Part shown: piece after piece, positions 1 to 4,807 of the stretch | How positions within the stretch are numbered: the stretch's first letter is position 1 | Layout of the letters: each line of letters begins with the position of its first letter | Made by a program: the position numbers and the translations under genes | Source of the DNA: Patescibacteria group bacterium UBA6257 | GTDB lineage: Bacteria > Patescibacteriota > Minisyncoccia > UBA6257 | DNA length: 6,098 bases | Reading direction: 5' to 3' | Assembly (NCBI GenBank): GCA_002440845.1 | Contig: DJVL01000020.1 | Coordinates: 12,932-19,029 of the forward strand | Notes under the pieces: model-generated | What the model was told of the DNA's origin: nothing | Seen by the model: the letters and a program-made list of their open reading frames with translations, nothing else | Databases searched by the model: none

Positions 1-324
1 AACCGTTTGTCCCAATTTTAATTTAGAAGAATCGCCTAATTTTAAAAAGGGGAAATTCTTTCCTTCAATCTTTAAAATTGCTAAATCTGTCACTTTATCG
101 CGAGAAATAACATTTACTGGATATTTTTTGTTTTGCCATAAAACGAAGTAAACCGCCTCTTCGTCTTCTACCACGTGGCGATTAGTTAAAACATAGCCGT
201 CTTGGGAAATAAAAAAACCAGAACAACTGCCAAGATTAGAAGATAAATTTTTTGACACCAAAATTGCCACTACTGCCGGCAAAGCTGAATTTACCGCCCT
301 AATTGTTTGTTTGTATTCTCCCAT
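1..324 (-). CDS. HtrA/DegP-like trypsin-type serine protease, N-terminal part (cut by window edge)
   Basis: Reading the minus strand from the ATG at 324-322 gives 108 open codons to the window edge. The translation carries the first half of a chymotrypsin-fold S1C protease: SGFFISQDGYVLTNRHVV around residues 35-52 with the putative catalytic His50, then DKVTDLAILKI with the putative catalytic Asp80, then LGDSSKLKLGQTV at 97-108, where HtrA proteins read LGDS..L.VGQ.V. The catalytic Ser (GNSGG) and any PDZ domain lie outside the window. Family members degrade or refold misfolded envelope proteins. No signal peptide or membrane helix precedes the domain from this ATG, which is unusual for the family. 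The frame stays open upstream to a TTG at 363-361, adding 13 residues, and no Shine-Dalgarno is visible before either start. The gene follows the PsbP-like gene after about 50 bp and probably shares its transcript. Family assignment is solid; the exact start is not. Confidence 0.88.
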   Translation of the reverse strand, partial: MGEYKQTIRAVNSALPAVVAILVSKNLSSNLGSCSGFFISQDGYVLTNRHVVEDEEAVYFVLWQNKKYPVNVISRDKVTDLAILKIEGKNFPFLKLGDSSKLKLGQTV

Positions 325-338
325 AATAAAATAAGCGC

Positions 339-389
339 TTGTTTTGAATAAATAATTATTCAAACCGTGTTATTATTTATTCAAAACAA
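339..389. repeat. 18-bp perfect inverted repeat (AT-rich hairpin) between two genes
   Basis: Positions 339-356 (TTGTTTTGAATAAATAAT) are the exact reverse complement of 372-389, with a 15-nt loop at 357-371. On the minus strand the first arm contains the last codons and the stop (373-375) of the PsbP-like gene. The second arm ends 14 nt before the ATG of the protease gene. The alternative TTG start of the protease falls in the loop. There is no T-run after the stem on the minus strand, so a classical intrinsic terminator is unlikely. A transcript hairpin affecting mRNA stability or translation of the protease is an inference. Confidence 0.8.
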
Positions 390-1017
390 AACTGTTGGCA
401 ACACTATAAAATATCTCTCCGTTTTCTTCCCAATTGCTTTTGGTTGTGTTGAAAGATATCGTCCAGACATCTCCTTCTTTCCCCTCTATCAACACCATTA
501 AAACCTTAAAGTTTATTCCCTGCTGAACTAATTCCGCTTCTATCGTATGCGCGGGTTTCCCGTTTATCATAATATCTTGTTCTTTATTAAAGACAACATC
601 CGGAACAACTTGCAAAAGCTGGTTTTTAACAGTTTGTAAATATTCCTTTATGCTTTTTCCTTGAAGGGTATCATAAACTACGGCGAAATAGCTTTGAAAA
701 TTAATTTTTTGAGCCGCGGGGTCGCCGATTTCTTCATTTATCTTAACAGCCATTGCCGAAATCCCCATTCCGGGAGAAGTTTGTTCCCAGCCATCAGGAA
801 GATTTACTGAAAAATCGTCAGTTATAATTTTGTTTTGAGATTGTTTATTATTTACCTGATTATTTACTCCAGCGCCAGTTTCTTCAGTTATAACGCCGTT
901 TTGGTTTTGTTGGCCGCTATTTTTTATATTCAATCTATTTTGGCTAATCCAATAAAAACCAATTAAAATTATCAAAATAATTCCTAAAATTATTAAAATT
1001 GTATTTTTATTCTTCAT
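373..1017 (-). CDS. Membrane-anchored PsbP/DcrB-like protein
   Basis: This is a 214-residue protein. A short positive N-terminus and a hydrophobic helix at about residues 6-24 form an uncleaved signal anchor, with no lipobox Cys. An Asn/Gln-rich flexible linker follows at about 27-62. A globular domain at about 67-214 starts with DDFSVNLPDGWEQ, typical of the PsbP/DcrB/Mog1-like fold, and continues with a hydrophobic strand pattern (INGKPAHTIEAELVQQ, FKVLMVLIEG, VWTISFNTT) and a closing helix ending VANSFVLNK. The domain should face outside the cytoplasm. Its function is unknown; family members are small substrate- or partner-binding modules, and no catalytic residues are evident. The start ATG is preceded by an A-rich leader without a Shine-Dalgarno. 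A promoter candidate lies about 120 bp upstream. The adjacent downstream HtrA-like protease suggests, without proving, an envelope role. Confidence 0.8.
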   Translation of the reverse strand: MKNKNTILIILGIILIILIGFYWISQNRLNIKNSGQQNQNGVITEETGAGVNNQVNNKQSQNKIITDDFSVNLPDGWEQTSPGMGISAMAVKINEEIGDPAAQKINFQSYFAVVYDTLQGKSIKEYLQTVKNQLLQVVPDVVFNKEQDIMINGKPAHTIEAELVQQGINFKVLMVLIEGKEGDVWTISFNTTKSNWEENGEIFYSVANSFVLNK

Positions 1018-1138
1018 TTTTTTATTTATTTAATTTTTAAAAAACTTTTATTATTCTAAAAAACAAAAAACGCAGTAAGTAAATCATAAATATTAAAAAA
1101 CAATAAGCAACTCTTCTGCTTTTATTCGCTTTATTATC

Positions 1139-1167
1139 ATTATAACCCCTTGGTTATTTTAAAACAA
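1139..1167 (-). promoter_or_regulatory. Candidate sigma70-type promoter for the PsbP-like gene
   Basis: On the minus strand a perfect -10 hexamer TATAAT (positions 1144-1139) lies 17 bp downstream of TTGTTT (1167-1162), which matches the -35 consensus only in its TTG. Transcription would start near 1132 and leave a leader of about 115 nt before the ATG at 1017. The site lies just after the hairpin island that follows tRNA-Leu, a logical place for a new transcription unit. In AT-rich DNA a chance TATAAT is possible, so the spacing and position are the main support. Confidence 0.42.
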
Positions 1168-1169
1168 GG
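1148..1169. repeat. CCTTG...CAAGG inverted repeat sharing a 13-mer with 4808-4858
   Basis: CCTTG at 1148-1152 pairs with CAAGG at 1165-1169 around an AT-only loop. The right half TTTTAAAACAAGG (1157-1169) is repeated exactly at 4845-4857 minus its last two bases, inside the longer inverted repeat before tRNA-Ile. The repeat overlaps the -35 and spacer of the candidate promoter. It could be a weak terminator for the tRNA-Leu transcript or a scattered intergenic repeat; the sequence alone does not decide. Confidence 0.4.
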
Positions 1170-1176
1170 AGAAAAT

Positions 1177-1285
1177 GCGCTCAAGGTGGGATTCGCCTAC
1201 AAGTAATTTGCCTGACGGCAAATTCTCGCAGGCCGCCTCTCGCGGGACTCGCCTTTCCGCCAGAGGCGGAAAACTCGTTGAGCGC
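1177..1285. repeat. Cloverleaf-like GC-rich hairpin element next to tRNA-Leu
   Basis: An 8-bp perfect closing stem, GCGCTCAA (1177-1184) with TTGAGCGC (1278-1285), encloses three further hairpins. These are AATTTGCC/GGCAAATT with loop TGAC (1205-1224), CCGC/GCGG (1233-1245) and TTTCCGCC/GGCGGAAA with loop AGA (1254-1272). A 13-nt module, GTGGGATTCGCCT at 1186-1198, recurs with two transitions as GCGGGACTCGCCT at 1242-1254, each copy standing before one of the 8-bp palindromes. The segment is far richer in GC than its surroundings. Overlapping open frames on both strands look like no protein family and also cross the tRNA. I read it as a structured repeat or miniature element. Whether it is transcribed as part of the tRNA-Leu unit is unknown. 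Confidence 0.6.
1179..1195 (-). pseudogene. Copy of the tRNA-Leu 3' end (T-loop to acceptor)
   Basis: On the minus strand this 17-nt segment reads CGAATCCCACCTTGAGC. It matches the T-loop-to-acceptor end of the intact tRNA-Leu at 1353-1369 with one mismatch (14 contiguous matches from the T-loop side). The two copies lie 174 bp apart in direct orientation. No CCA follows this copy, and the 5' half of a tRNA is absent. It could be one flank (att-like repeat) of a small inserted element or the residue of a decayed tandem tRNA. Confidence 0.55.
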
Positions 1286-1306
1286 TGCGATCTTCGAATC
1301 CCCCGC

Positions 1307-1328
1307 GCAAACCAAGCAGTTGGTTTGC
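1307..1328. repeat. 9-bp perfect hairpin downstream of tRNA-Leu
   Basis: GCAAACCAA (1307-1315) and TTGGTTTGC (1320-1328) form a perfect stem with loop GCAG. It lies 20 nt past the encoded CCA of tRNA-Leu on the minus strand, after a short GCTTC-repeat (1340-1348 region). There is no T-run on the minus side, so it is a processing or stability hairpin at most, or another palindromic repeat of the same island. Confidence 0.55.
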
Positions 1329-1348
1329 TCTGGTTGCTTCGCTTCGCT

Positions 1349-1435
1349 TGGTGCCCAAGGTGGGATTCGAACCCACACGGAGATAACTCCACTACCACCT
1401 CAAAGTAGCGCGTCTGCCAATTCCGCCACCTGGGC
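1349..1435 (-). tRNA. tRNA-Leu (anticodon GAG), CCA encoded
   Basis: The minus strand folds as a class II tRNA. The acceptor GCCCAGG pairs with CTTGGGC with one G-U. The D arm starts GCGG and contains the TTGG loop. The anticodon stem CTACT/GGTAG carries loop TTGAGGT with anticodon GAG (1399-1401), reading CUC and CUU. A long variable arm has a GGAG/CTCC stem, as expected for Leu. The T arm is GTGGG TTCGAAT CCCAC. Discriminator A73 at 1352 is followed by a genomic CCA (1351-1349). It lies downstream of rplS after a 117-bp spacer. Confidence 0.97.
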
Positions 1436-1552
1436 GAAAAAACCATAGCAATAAATTATGAATAAAGAAATTCCTAAACTTTAATATCTAAATCCTAAAC
1501 AAAACATAAATTCTAAATTATAAATAACAAAAAATGAATTATGAATTAAATT
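1436..1552. other. AT-rich spacer with TAAATTC-type short repeats
   Basis: This 117-bp gap between rplS and tRNA-Leu holds no ORF or clear signal. It is made of loosely repeated CTAAA/TAAATT/GAATTATGAATT words. The 14-mer TAAATTCTAAATTA at 1507-1520 recurs exactly at 4569-4582 in the spacer upstream of tRNA-Val. A weak extended -10-like TGCTATGGT just before tRNA-Leu lacks a good -35, so I do not call a promoter. Confidence 0.5.
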
Positions 1553-1960
1553 TTATTTCTGCTGGATTTTTTCAGCGTCTTCTTCTTTTTCCGCCTTTAC
1601 CGTTTCATTAACAACTCCTGCCTCGCTGCGTATTTCTTTTCTTAATTTTGCCCTGGTTTTTCTTTGAGATTTATTCCTTAAATAATAAAGCTTAGCTCTC
1701 TTGACCCGGCTTTCTTTTACTAAATTGATTTTTTCAATTTTTGGCGAAGATAAAGGCAAAATCCATTCAACCCCTACCCCCTCAATTATTCTTCTTAAAG
1801 TAATCGTTGCCCCGGCTTCTTTGCCGTGTTTTCTGGCAATTACCAGCCCTTCAAAATGCTGTAATTTTTCTTTGTCTCCTTCCTTTGTTTTTTGGAATAA
1901 TTTAATATACATCCCCGGCCGGATTTCTTCTTTTTTAATTTCTCTTATTGTCTCAGCCAT
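1553..1960 (-). CDS. rplS: Large-subunit ribosomal protein bL19
   Basis: This 135-residue protein shows the L19 signature throughout. It has IRPGMYIKLFQKTKEGDKEK near the N-terminus (residues 13-32) and FEGLVIARK at 36-44. GVGVEWILPLSSPKI follows at 61-75, where most L19 read GVGVERVFPLHSP, so Trp66 replaces the usual Arg. VKRAKLYYLRNKSQRKTRAK closes the domain at 86-105. L19 sits at the 30S-50S interface and helps form intersubunit bridges. The core ends near residue 107; the charged Lys/Glu-rich tail to 135 makes the protein about 20 residues longer than the common 115. The ATG at 1960-1958 follows an A/T-rich leader without a Shine-Dalgarno. The gene lies 78 bp downstream of the pseudouridine synthase gene on the same strand, so the two may be co-transcribed. 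Confidence 0.97.
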   Translation of the reverse strand: MAETIREIKKEEIRPGMYIKLFQKTKEGDKEKLQHFEGLVIARKHGKEAGATITLRRIIEGVGVEWILPLSSPKIEKINLVKESRVKRAKLYYLRNKSQRKTRAKLRKEIRSEAGVVNETVKAEKEEDAEKIQQK

Positions 1961-2038
1961 ATTATTTTATTTTTTGTCTTTTATTTTTAAAAACTTAATT
2001 TTAAGCTTAAGTCATCAGCTTATCATAAAACCCATTAC

Positions 2039-3004
2039 TTAGTCAATGGATAATTTTTTTAAAATTACCTTTAAATCTTCAGGCAAAGACGCTTGGATAG
2101 TCAATAATTTGCCTGATAAATTGGGAAAGCTTACTTCTTGGGCATGAATGAACTGGCGAGGAAAAATATTCAACTGATCTTTTTTATTTCTTCCGTAAAC
2201 TTTGTCTCCTGCTACTGGAAAACCAATGCCAGCCAAATGTACCCTAATTTGATGGGTCCTGCCGGTTTCTGGCATTACCTCTAACAAAGTATAATCTTTG
2301 TAATTTTTAAGAACTTTAAATTTCGTTATAGCAGTCTTTGTTTTTTTAGCCCCTTCTCCGGAAAAAACAATTTTTCTTTTCCAAGGTTTTTTTAAAGACC
2401 GGCCTAAATAAAAATCTATCCTTCCTTCTTTCTTTTTTATCTCTCCCCGCACTAAGACTAAGTATTTTTTCTTTATTTTCCTTAAAAAAAATAAATTTTT
2501 AAGGTAATTAAAAGCAAAATTATTCTTCGCCACCAAAAGCACTCCGGAAGTTTCTCGATCCAAACGATGAACTATGCCCGGCCTTAAATTATCTTCGCCG
2601 ACCTCCTTTAAGAAAGGAAATTTAAAAATAAGCCACGAAACTATAGAAGGCTCAAAAAGATTGCTCTTGACGGGATGGACTATGACTCCTGATGGTTTAT
2701 CAATGGCTAAAAGATTTTCATCTTCATAAAGGATTAAGGGCTCTGGCAAAAGAGGTTTTGCCAAAAGGATTTCTTTAGAAGACTTCTCTTTATTGAATTC
2801 TGACAGAAAAATTTTTTCTCCGCCTCTAAGCAATAAGCTGGGCTTAAATTTCAGTTTTCTTTTGTTGCCAATTTCGATCTTTATCTCTCCTTTTTTAATG
2901 GCATTAATAATTTTTTCCCTTGAGACATCCTCATATTTCTCTTTTAAGTATTTGTCTATCCTAATCGGTTTATTTATTTTTTTTACTTCAAAAATTTCTT
3001 CCAT
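2039..3004 (-). CDS. rluD: RluA/RluD-family 23S rRNA pseudouridine synthase with S4 domain
   Basis: The protein has 321 residues from the ATG at 3004; the frame also allows a TTG two codons earlier at 3010, which seems less likely. An N-terminal S4 RNA-binding domain (IRIDKYLKEKYEDVSREKII, about residues 14-75) is followed by the synthase domain. That domain has LLAIDKPSGVIVHP near 98-111, the catalytic motif HRLDRETSG at 146-154 with the nucleophilic Asp149, and GRTHQIRVHL at about 248-257. The enzyme isomerises uridine to pseudouridine in RNA; S4-bearing members such as RluD modify helix 69 of 23S rRNA, but the exact target cannot be read from sequence. Length and domain order are normal. 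No Shine-Dalgarno is visible. It lies between a glycosyltransferase gene (64-bp gap) and rplS. Confidence 0.93.
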   Translation of the reverse strand: MEEIFEVKKINKPIRIDKYLKEKYEDVSREKIINAIKKGEIKIEIGNKRKLKFKPSLLLRGGEKIFLSEFNKEKSSKEILLAKPLLPEPLILYEDENLLAIDKPSGVIVHPVKSNLFEPSIVSWLIFKFPFLKEVGEDNLRPGIVHRLDRETSGVLLVAKNNFAFNYLKNLFFLRKIKKKYLVLVRGEIKKKEGRIDFYLGRSLKKPWKRKIVFSGEGAKKTKTAITKFKVLKNYKDYTLLEVMPETGRTHQIRVHLAGIGFPVAGDKVYGRNKKDQLNIFPRQFIHAQEVSFPNLSGKLLTIQASLPEDLKVILKKLSID

Positions 3005-3068
3005 AAACAATTATTAGAAAATTAACTTTGGTTGATTCTTCTGAAAAAATCTCATTTTTTCTTAAAAA

Positions 3069-4253
3069 TCAGTTAATTGCTTTTTCATATACTTTCTCTA
3101 ACAAAGCATATGTCTCTTGATAATTGTGTTTCAAAATCATTGAACGGCTTTTCTGACCCATTATTTCGCTTAATTTTTTATCCTTTAAAATTTTAATAAT
3201 TGCTTGGCTAAAACTTTCTGGATTAAAAGGATCTACTAAGTAACCATTTTCCCCGTCTTTAACTAATTCCGGCAAAGCGCCGCTATCCGCGGCAACTATT
3301 GGCAAACCTGAAGCCATAGCTTCCATCGTTACCAAACTTTGACCTTCAATAGCCGAAGGCATAACAAAAACTGAAGATAGGTGATAAAAATAAGAAATTT
3401 TTTCGTTGGAGGGAAGAATTTTGCCAATAAAACGCACCTTATCCTGACAAGAATAAACTTTAATTTTTTCTTTTATTTCTTCTTCCTTTTCCCCTGTCCC
3501 TAAAAAAAGAAAATTAGCATCAGTTTCCTTGACAACTGAAGGAATAGCTTTTATCAAAACGTTCAAATTTTTGTCTTTATCCAACCTGCCGCAATAAAAA
3601 ACAATCGGTTTAGAAACAAAATCCTCCAAATGATATTCTTCTATAAAGGAAAGAGGAATCGGTTTTTTGACATATAAGTCAAGATCTATGCCGTTAGAAA
3701 CTACTTCTATGGGAATATTTACTCCCCATTTAACAGCTTCGCTTTTAATATAATTGCTGGGCACAATTAAAACCCGGCAATAATTATTAAAAAACTTAGA
3801 TAAAGCTGCAGCCATAGCTTTAGCTGTCATTTTTTTAAAAAAATCGGGCATTTCAAGGCAAGCCAAAGGAAAATCCAAAGAACTATGCTGGGTGGCAATA
3901 ACCGGAATATCCATTTTTTTAGCTTCAATAGCCAAGATATTGGAAATAAAAAGCGGGTCTTGGATATGAATAAGGTCGGGCTTAAAATCTTTTAAAATCT
4001 TTCTTAATTTCAATGGGGCAAAATAGCTAACTTTTAATTTCTTTTTTATGGGGTTGCGATAAGATTTTATTTTAATAATGTTATAGCTGCCCTTATTGTT
4101 AATGATTTGGAATTTTCCGTTTTCCGAAGATGTGATAATCCAAACTTGATTTTTATTTTTTTTCTGGATGAAGTGTTTAGCTAAACGATCGGTAGTTATA
4201 GTTACTCCAGAAATATGAGGGAAAAAAACCTCAAGAGAATAAAATATTTTCAT
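3069..4253 (-). CDS. GT4-family glycosyltransferase (group 1, GT-B fold)
   Basis: This is a 394-residue protein of typical GT4 length. The N-terminal acceptor-side Rossmann half starts MKIFYSLEVFFPHISGVTIT, with the Gly-rich acceptor loop at 15-17. It contains DLIHIQDPLFIS (93-104) and ATQHSS (120-125). The C-terminal donor half has CGRLDKDKNLNVLIKAI at 221-237, where Arg223 and Lys228 match the residues that bind the donor diphosphate. It then has FIGKI (275-279) and the E-x7-E motif IEGQSLVTMEAMASGLPIVA, with Glu303 and Glu311. The enzyme transfers a sugar from a nucleotide-sugar with retention. The resemblance is to lipid-linked transferases (diacylglycerol glucosyl- or phosphatidylinositol mannosyltransferases), so a membrane lipid or envelope glycan acceptor is plausible but unproven. 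There is no transmembrane segment. The leader before the ATG is almost pure A/T with no Shine-Dalgarno. Confidence 0.92.
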   Translation of the reverse strand: MKIFYSLEVFFPHISGVTITTDRLAKHFIQKKNKNQVWIITSSENGKFQIINNKGSYNIIKIKSYRNPIKKKLKVSYFAPLKLRKILKDFKPDLIHIQDPLFISNILAIEAKKMDIPVIATQHSSLDFPLACLEMPDFFKKMTAKAMAAALSKFFNNYCRVLIVPSNYIKSEAVKWGVNIPIEVVSNGIDLDLYVKKPIPLSFIEEYHLEDFVSKPIVFYCGRLDKDKNLNVLIKAIPSVVKETDANFLFLGTGEKEEEIKEKIKVYSCQDKVRFIGKILPSNEKISYFYHLSSVFVMPSAIEGQSLVTMEAMASGLPIVAADSGALPELVKDGENGYLVDPFNPESFSQAIIKILKDKKLSEIMGQKSRSMILKHNYQETYALLEKVYEKAIN

Positions 4254-4417
4254 AAAAATAAAAAAAATAAAAAAATAAGAATAAGAATTTTTTGATTTTA
4301 CTTTTAAAGAAAACTAAAAAGAACGAAAAAATTTATAATAACAAATATTACCAAAAATGGCTTTTTTATTCAATAAAACAAAAGAAACCCTTTTTATTTT
4401 TAAGAGGCGCCTATAAC

Positions 4418-4441
4418 AAAAAACCTTTCCGCTTCGGTTTT
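4418..4441 (-). terminator. Weak terminator candidate after tRNA-Val
   Basis: On the minus strand AAAACC (4441-4436) pairs with GGTTTT (4425-4420) around a 10-nt loop, and the T-run continues to 4418. It lies about 30 nt past the tRNA-Val 3' end, so it could end the tRNA transcript before the glycosyltransferase gene. The stem has only two G-C pairs, which keeps confidence low. The rest of the 4254-4470 gap is AT-rich with no supported gene. Confidence 0.3.
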
Positions 4442-4470
4442 AGTTTTAATTTTATTTTGATTAAAAACAG

Positions 4471-4544
4471 TGGGCGGTAGAGGATTCGAACCCCTGACCT
4501 TTCGCACGTCAAGCGAACGCTCTAACCAGCTGAGCTAACCGCCC
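4471..4544 (-). tRNA. tRNA-Val (anticodon GAC), CCA not encoded
   Basis: The minus strand gives a full 74-nt cloverleaf. The acceptor GGGCGGT pairs with ACCGCCC. The D arm is GCTC AGCTGGTTA GAGC. The anticodon arm is TTCGC TTGACGT GCGAA with anticodon GAC, reading GUC and GUU. The variable loop is short, and the T arm is AGGGG TTCGAAT CCTCT. Discriminator A73 is at 4471. The next bases are CTG rather than CCA, so the 3' end must be added by a CCA-adding enzyme, unlike tRNA-Leu in this window. Nucleotides -2 to 19 are duplicated at 4709-4729. Confidence 0.97.
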
Positions 4545-4601
4545 AAAAAGAAATTTTAATTTCAGTTTTAAATTCTAAATTACAGGTCTTTAAGACAAAC
4601 A

Positions 4602-4627
4602 CGCTGTTCCGCCTTCGGCGGAAAGCG
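4602..4627. repeat. GC-rich hairpin TTCCGCC-TTC-GGCGGAA
   Basis: TTCCGCC (4607-4613) and GGCGGAA (4617-4623) form a perfect stem with loop TTC. The stem extends outward by CGCT/AGCG (4602-4605 with 4624-4627) past a one-base bulge. The same palindrome with loop AGA occurs at 1254-1272 in the tRNA-Leu island, and both are followed by AGCGCT within 20 bp. They appear to be members of one palindromic repeat family. Confidence 0.65.
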
Positions 4628-4635
4628 CTCTTCCC

Positions 4636-4681
4636 CGGGCAATTTATTTTATCAAAATTTAATTTTCAAGGTAATTGCCCG
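4636..4681. repeat. CGGGCAATT...AATTGCCCG inverted repeat
   Basis: The 9-bp perfect arms at 4636-4644 and 4673-4681 surround a 28-nt AT-rich loop. The repeat sits between the GC-rich hairpin at 4602-4627 and the 12-bp hairpin that begins at 4681, so three stems follow one another. Its function is unknown. Confidence 0.5.
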
Positions 4682-4708
4682 TCAAAAGCCAAGACTTTGG
4701 CTTTTGAC
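4681..4708. repeat. 12-bp perfect hairpin abutting the tRNA-Val fragment
   Basis: GTCAAAAGCCAA (4681-4692) and TTGGCTTTTGAC (4697-4708) form a perfect 12-bp stem with loop GACT. The stem ends exactly where the 21-nt tRNA-Val copy begins (4709), so the hairpin may mark the end of an inserted element. There is no T-run following on either strand, so it is not a standard terminator. Confidence 0.65.
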
Positions 4709-4729
4709 CCAGCTGAGCTAACCGCCCAA
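4709..4729 (-). pseudogene. Duplicated 5' fragment of tRNA-Val
   Basis: These 21 nt are identical to 4526-4546. On the minus strand they equal tRNA-Val nucleotides -2 to 19, from just before the acceptor to the conserved GG of the D-loop. Similarity stops abruptly there. The copy starts 6 nt after the discriminator of tRNA-Ile, where an intact tRNA-Val would be expected in a tandem tRNA pair. The two copies are 183 bp apart in direct orientation with three hairpins between them. It cannot make a functional tRNA. Confidence 0.75.
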
Positions 4730-4735
4730 TCCGGG

Positions 4736-4807
4736 TGGGCGCGGAAGGGATCGAACCTTCTGCCTCTTCTTTATAAGAGAAGCGTTCTACCAATGAACTA
4801 CGCGCCC
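4736..4807 (-). tRNA. tRNA-Ile (anticodon UAU), CCA not encoded
   Basis: The minus strand gives a canonical 72-nt cloverleaf. The acceptor GGGCGCG pairs perfectly with CGCGCCC. The D arm is GTTC ATTGGTA GAAC. The anticodon arm is CTTCT CTTATAA AGAAG with anticodon TAT (4773-4775) and A37. The T arm is GAAGG TTCGATC CCTTC. Discriminator A73 is at 4736, followed by CCC rather than CCA. UAU reads the isoleucine codon AUA, which is used in this window (for example codon 3 of the glycosyltransferase). Most bacteria instead read AUA with a CAU tRNA modified by TilS, so this is a minority strategy. The anticodon is unambiguous from the fold; charging with Ile is inferred. Confidence 0.93.

Noticed and set aside
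1159..1446. Open frames on both strands across 1159-1446 (95, 77 and 65 codons)
   Set aside because: They run through tRNA-Leu and the hairpin island, resemble no protein family, and their translations are the usual by-product of reading a tRNA and palindromes.
1701..2042. Plus-strand 113-codon frame opposite rplS
   Set aside because: It is antisense to a well-supported ribosomal protein gene with no family resemblance of its own.
2018..2049. TTGACT and TATGAT hexamers upstream of rplS as a promoter
   Set aside because: The spacing is only 13 bp, too short for a sigma70-type promoter.
2793..3017. Plus-strand 74-codon hydrophobic frame opposite the pseudouridine synthase gene
   Set aside because: Its apparent hydrophobicity comes from the Lys/Glu-rich S4-domain codons read in antisense; it is a shadow frame.
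3043..3061. GAAAAAA/TTTTTTC hairpin between the glycosyltransferase and pseudouridine synthase genes as a terminator
   Set aside because: The stem has a single G-C pair and no separate T-run, so it is within chance for such AT-rich spacers.
4292..4480. Plus-strand 62-codon frame
   Set aside because: It is Lys/Phe/Asn-rich as expected from AT-rich non-coding DNA, overlaps the 3' end of tRNA-Val, has no recognisable domain and opposes all other genes.
1177..4729. Repeated hairpins as a CRISPR array
   Set aside because: The repeats are palindromes of differing sequence and irregular spacing, with no constant repeat, spacers or cas genes.
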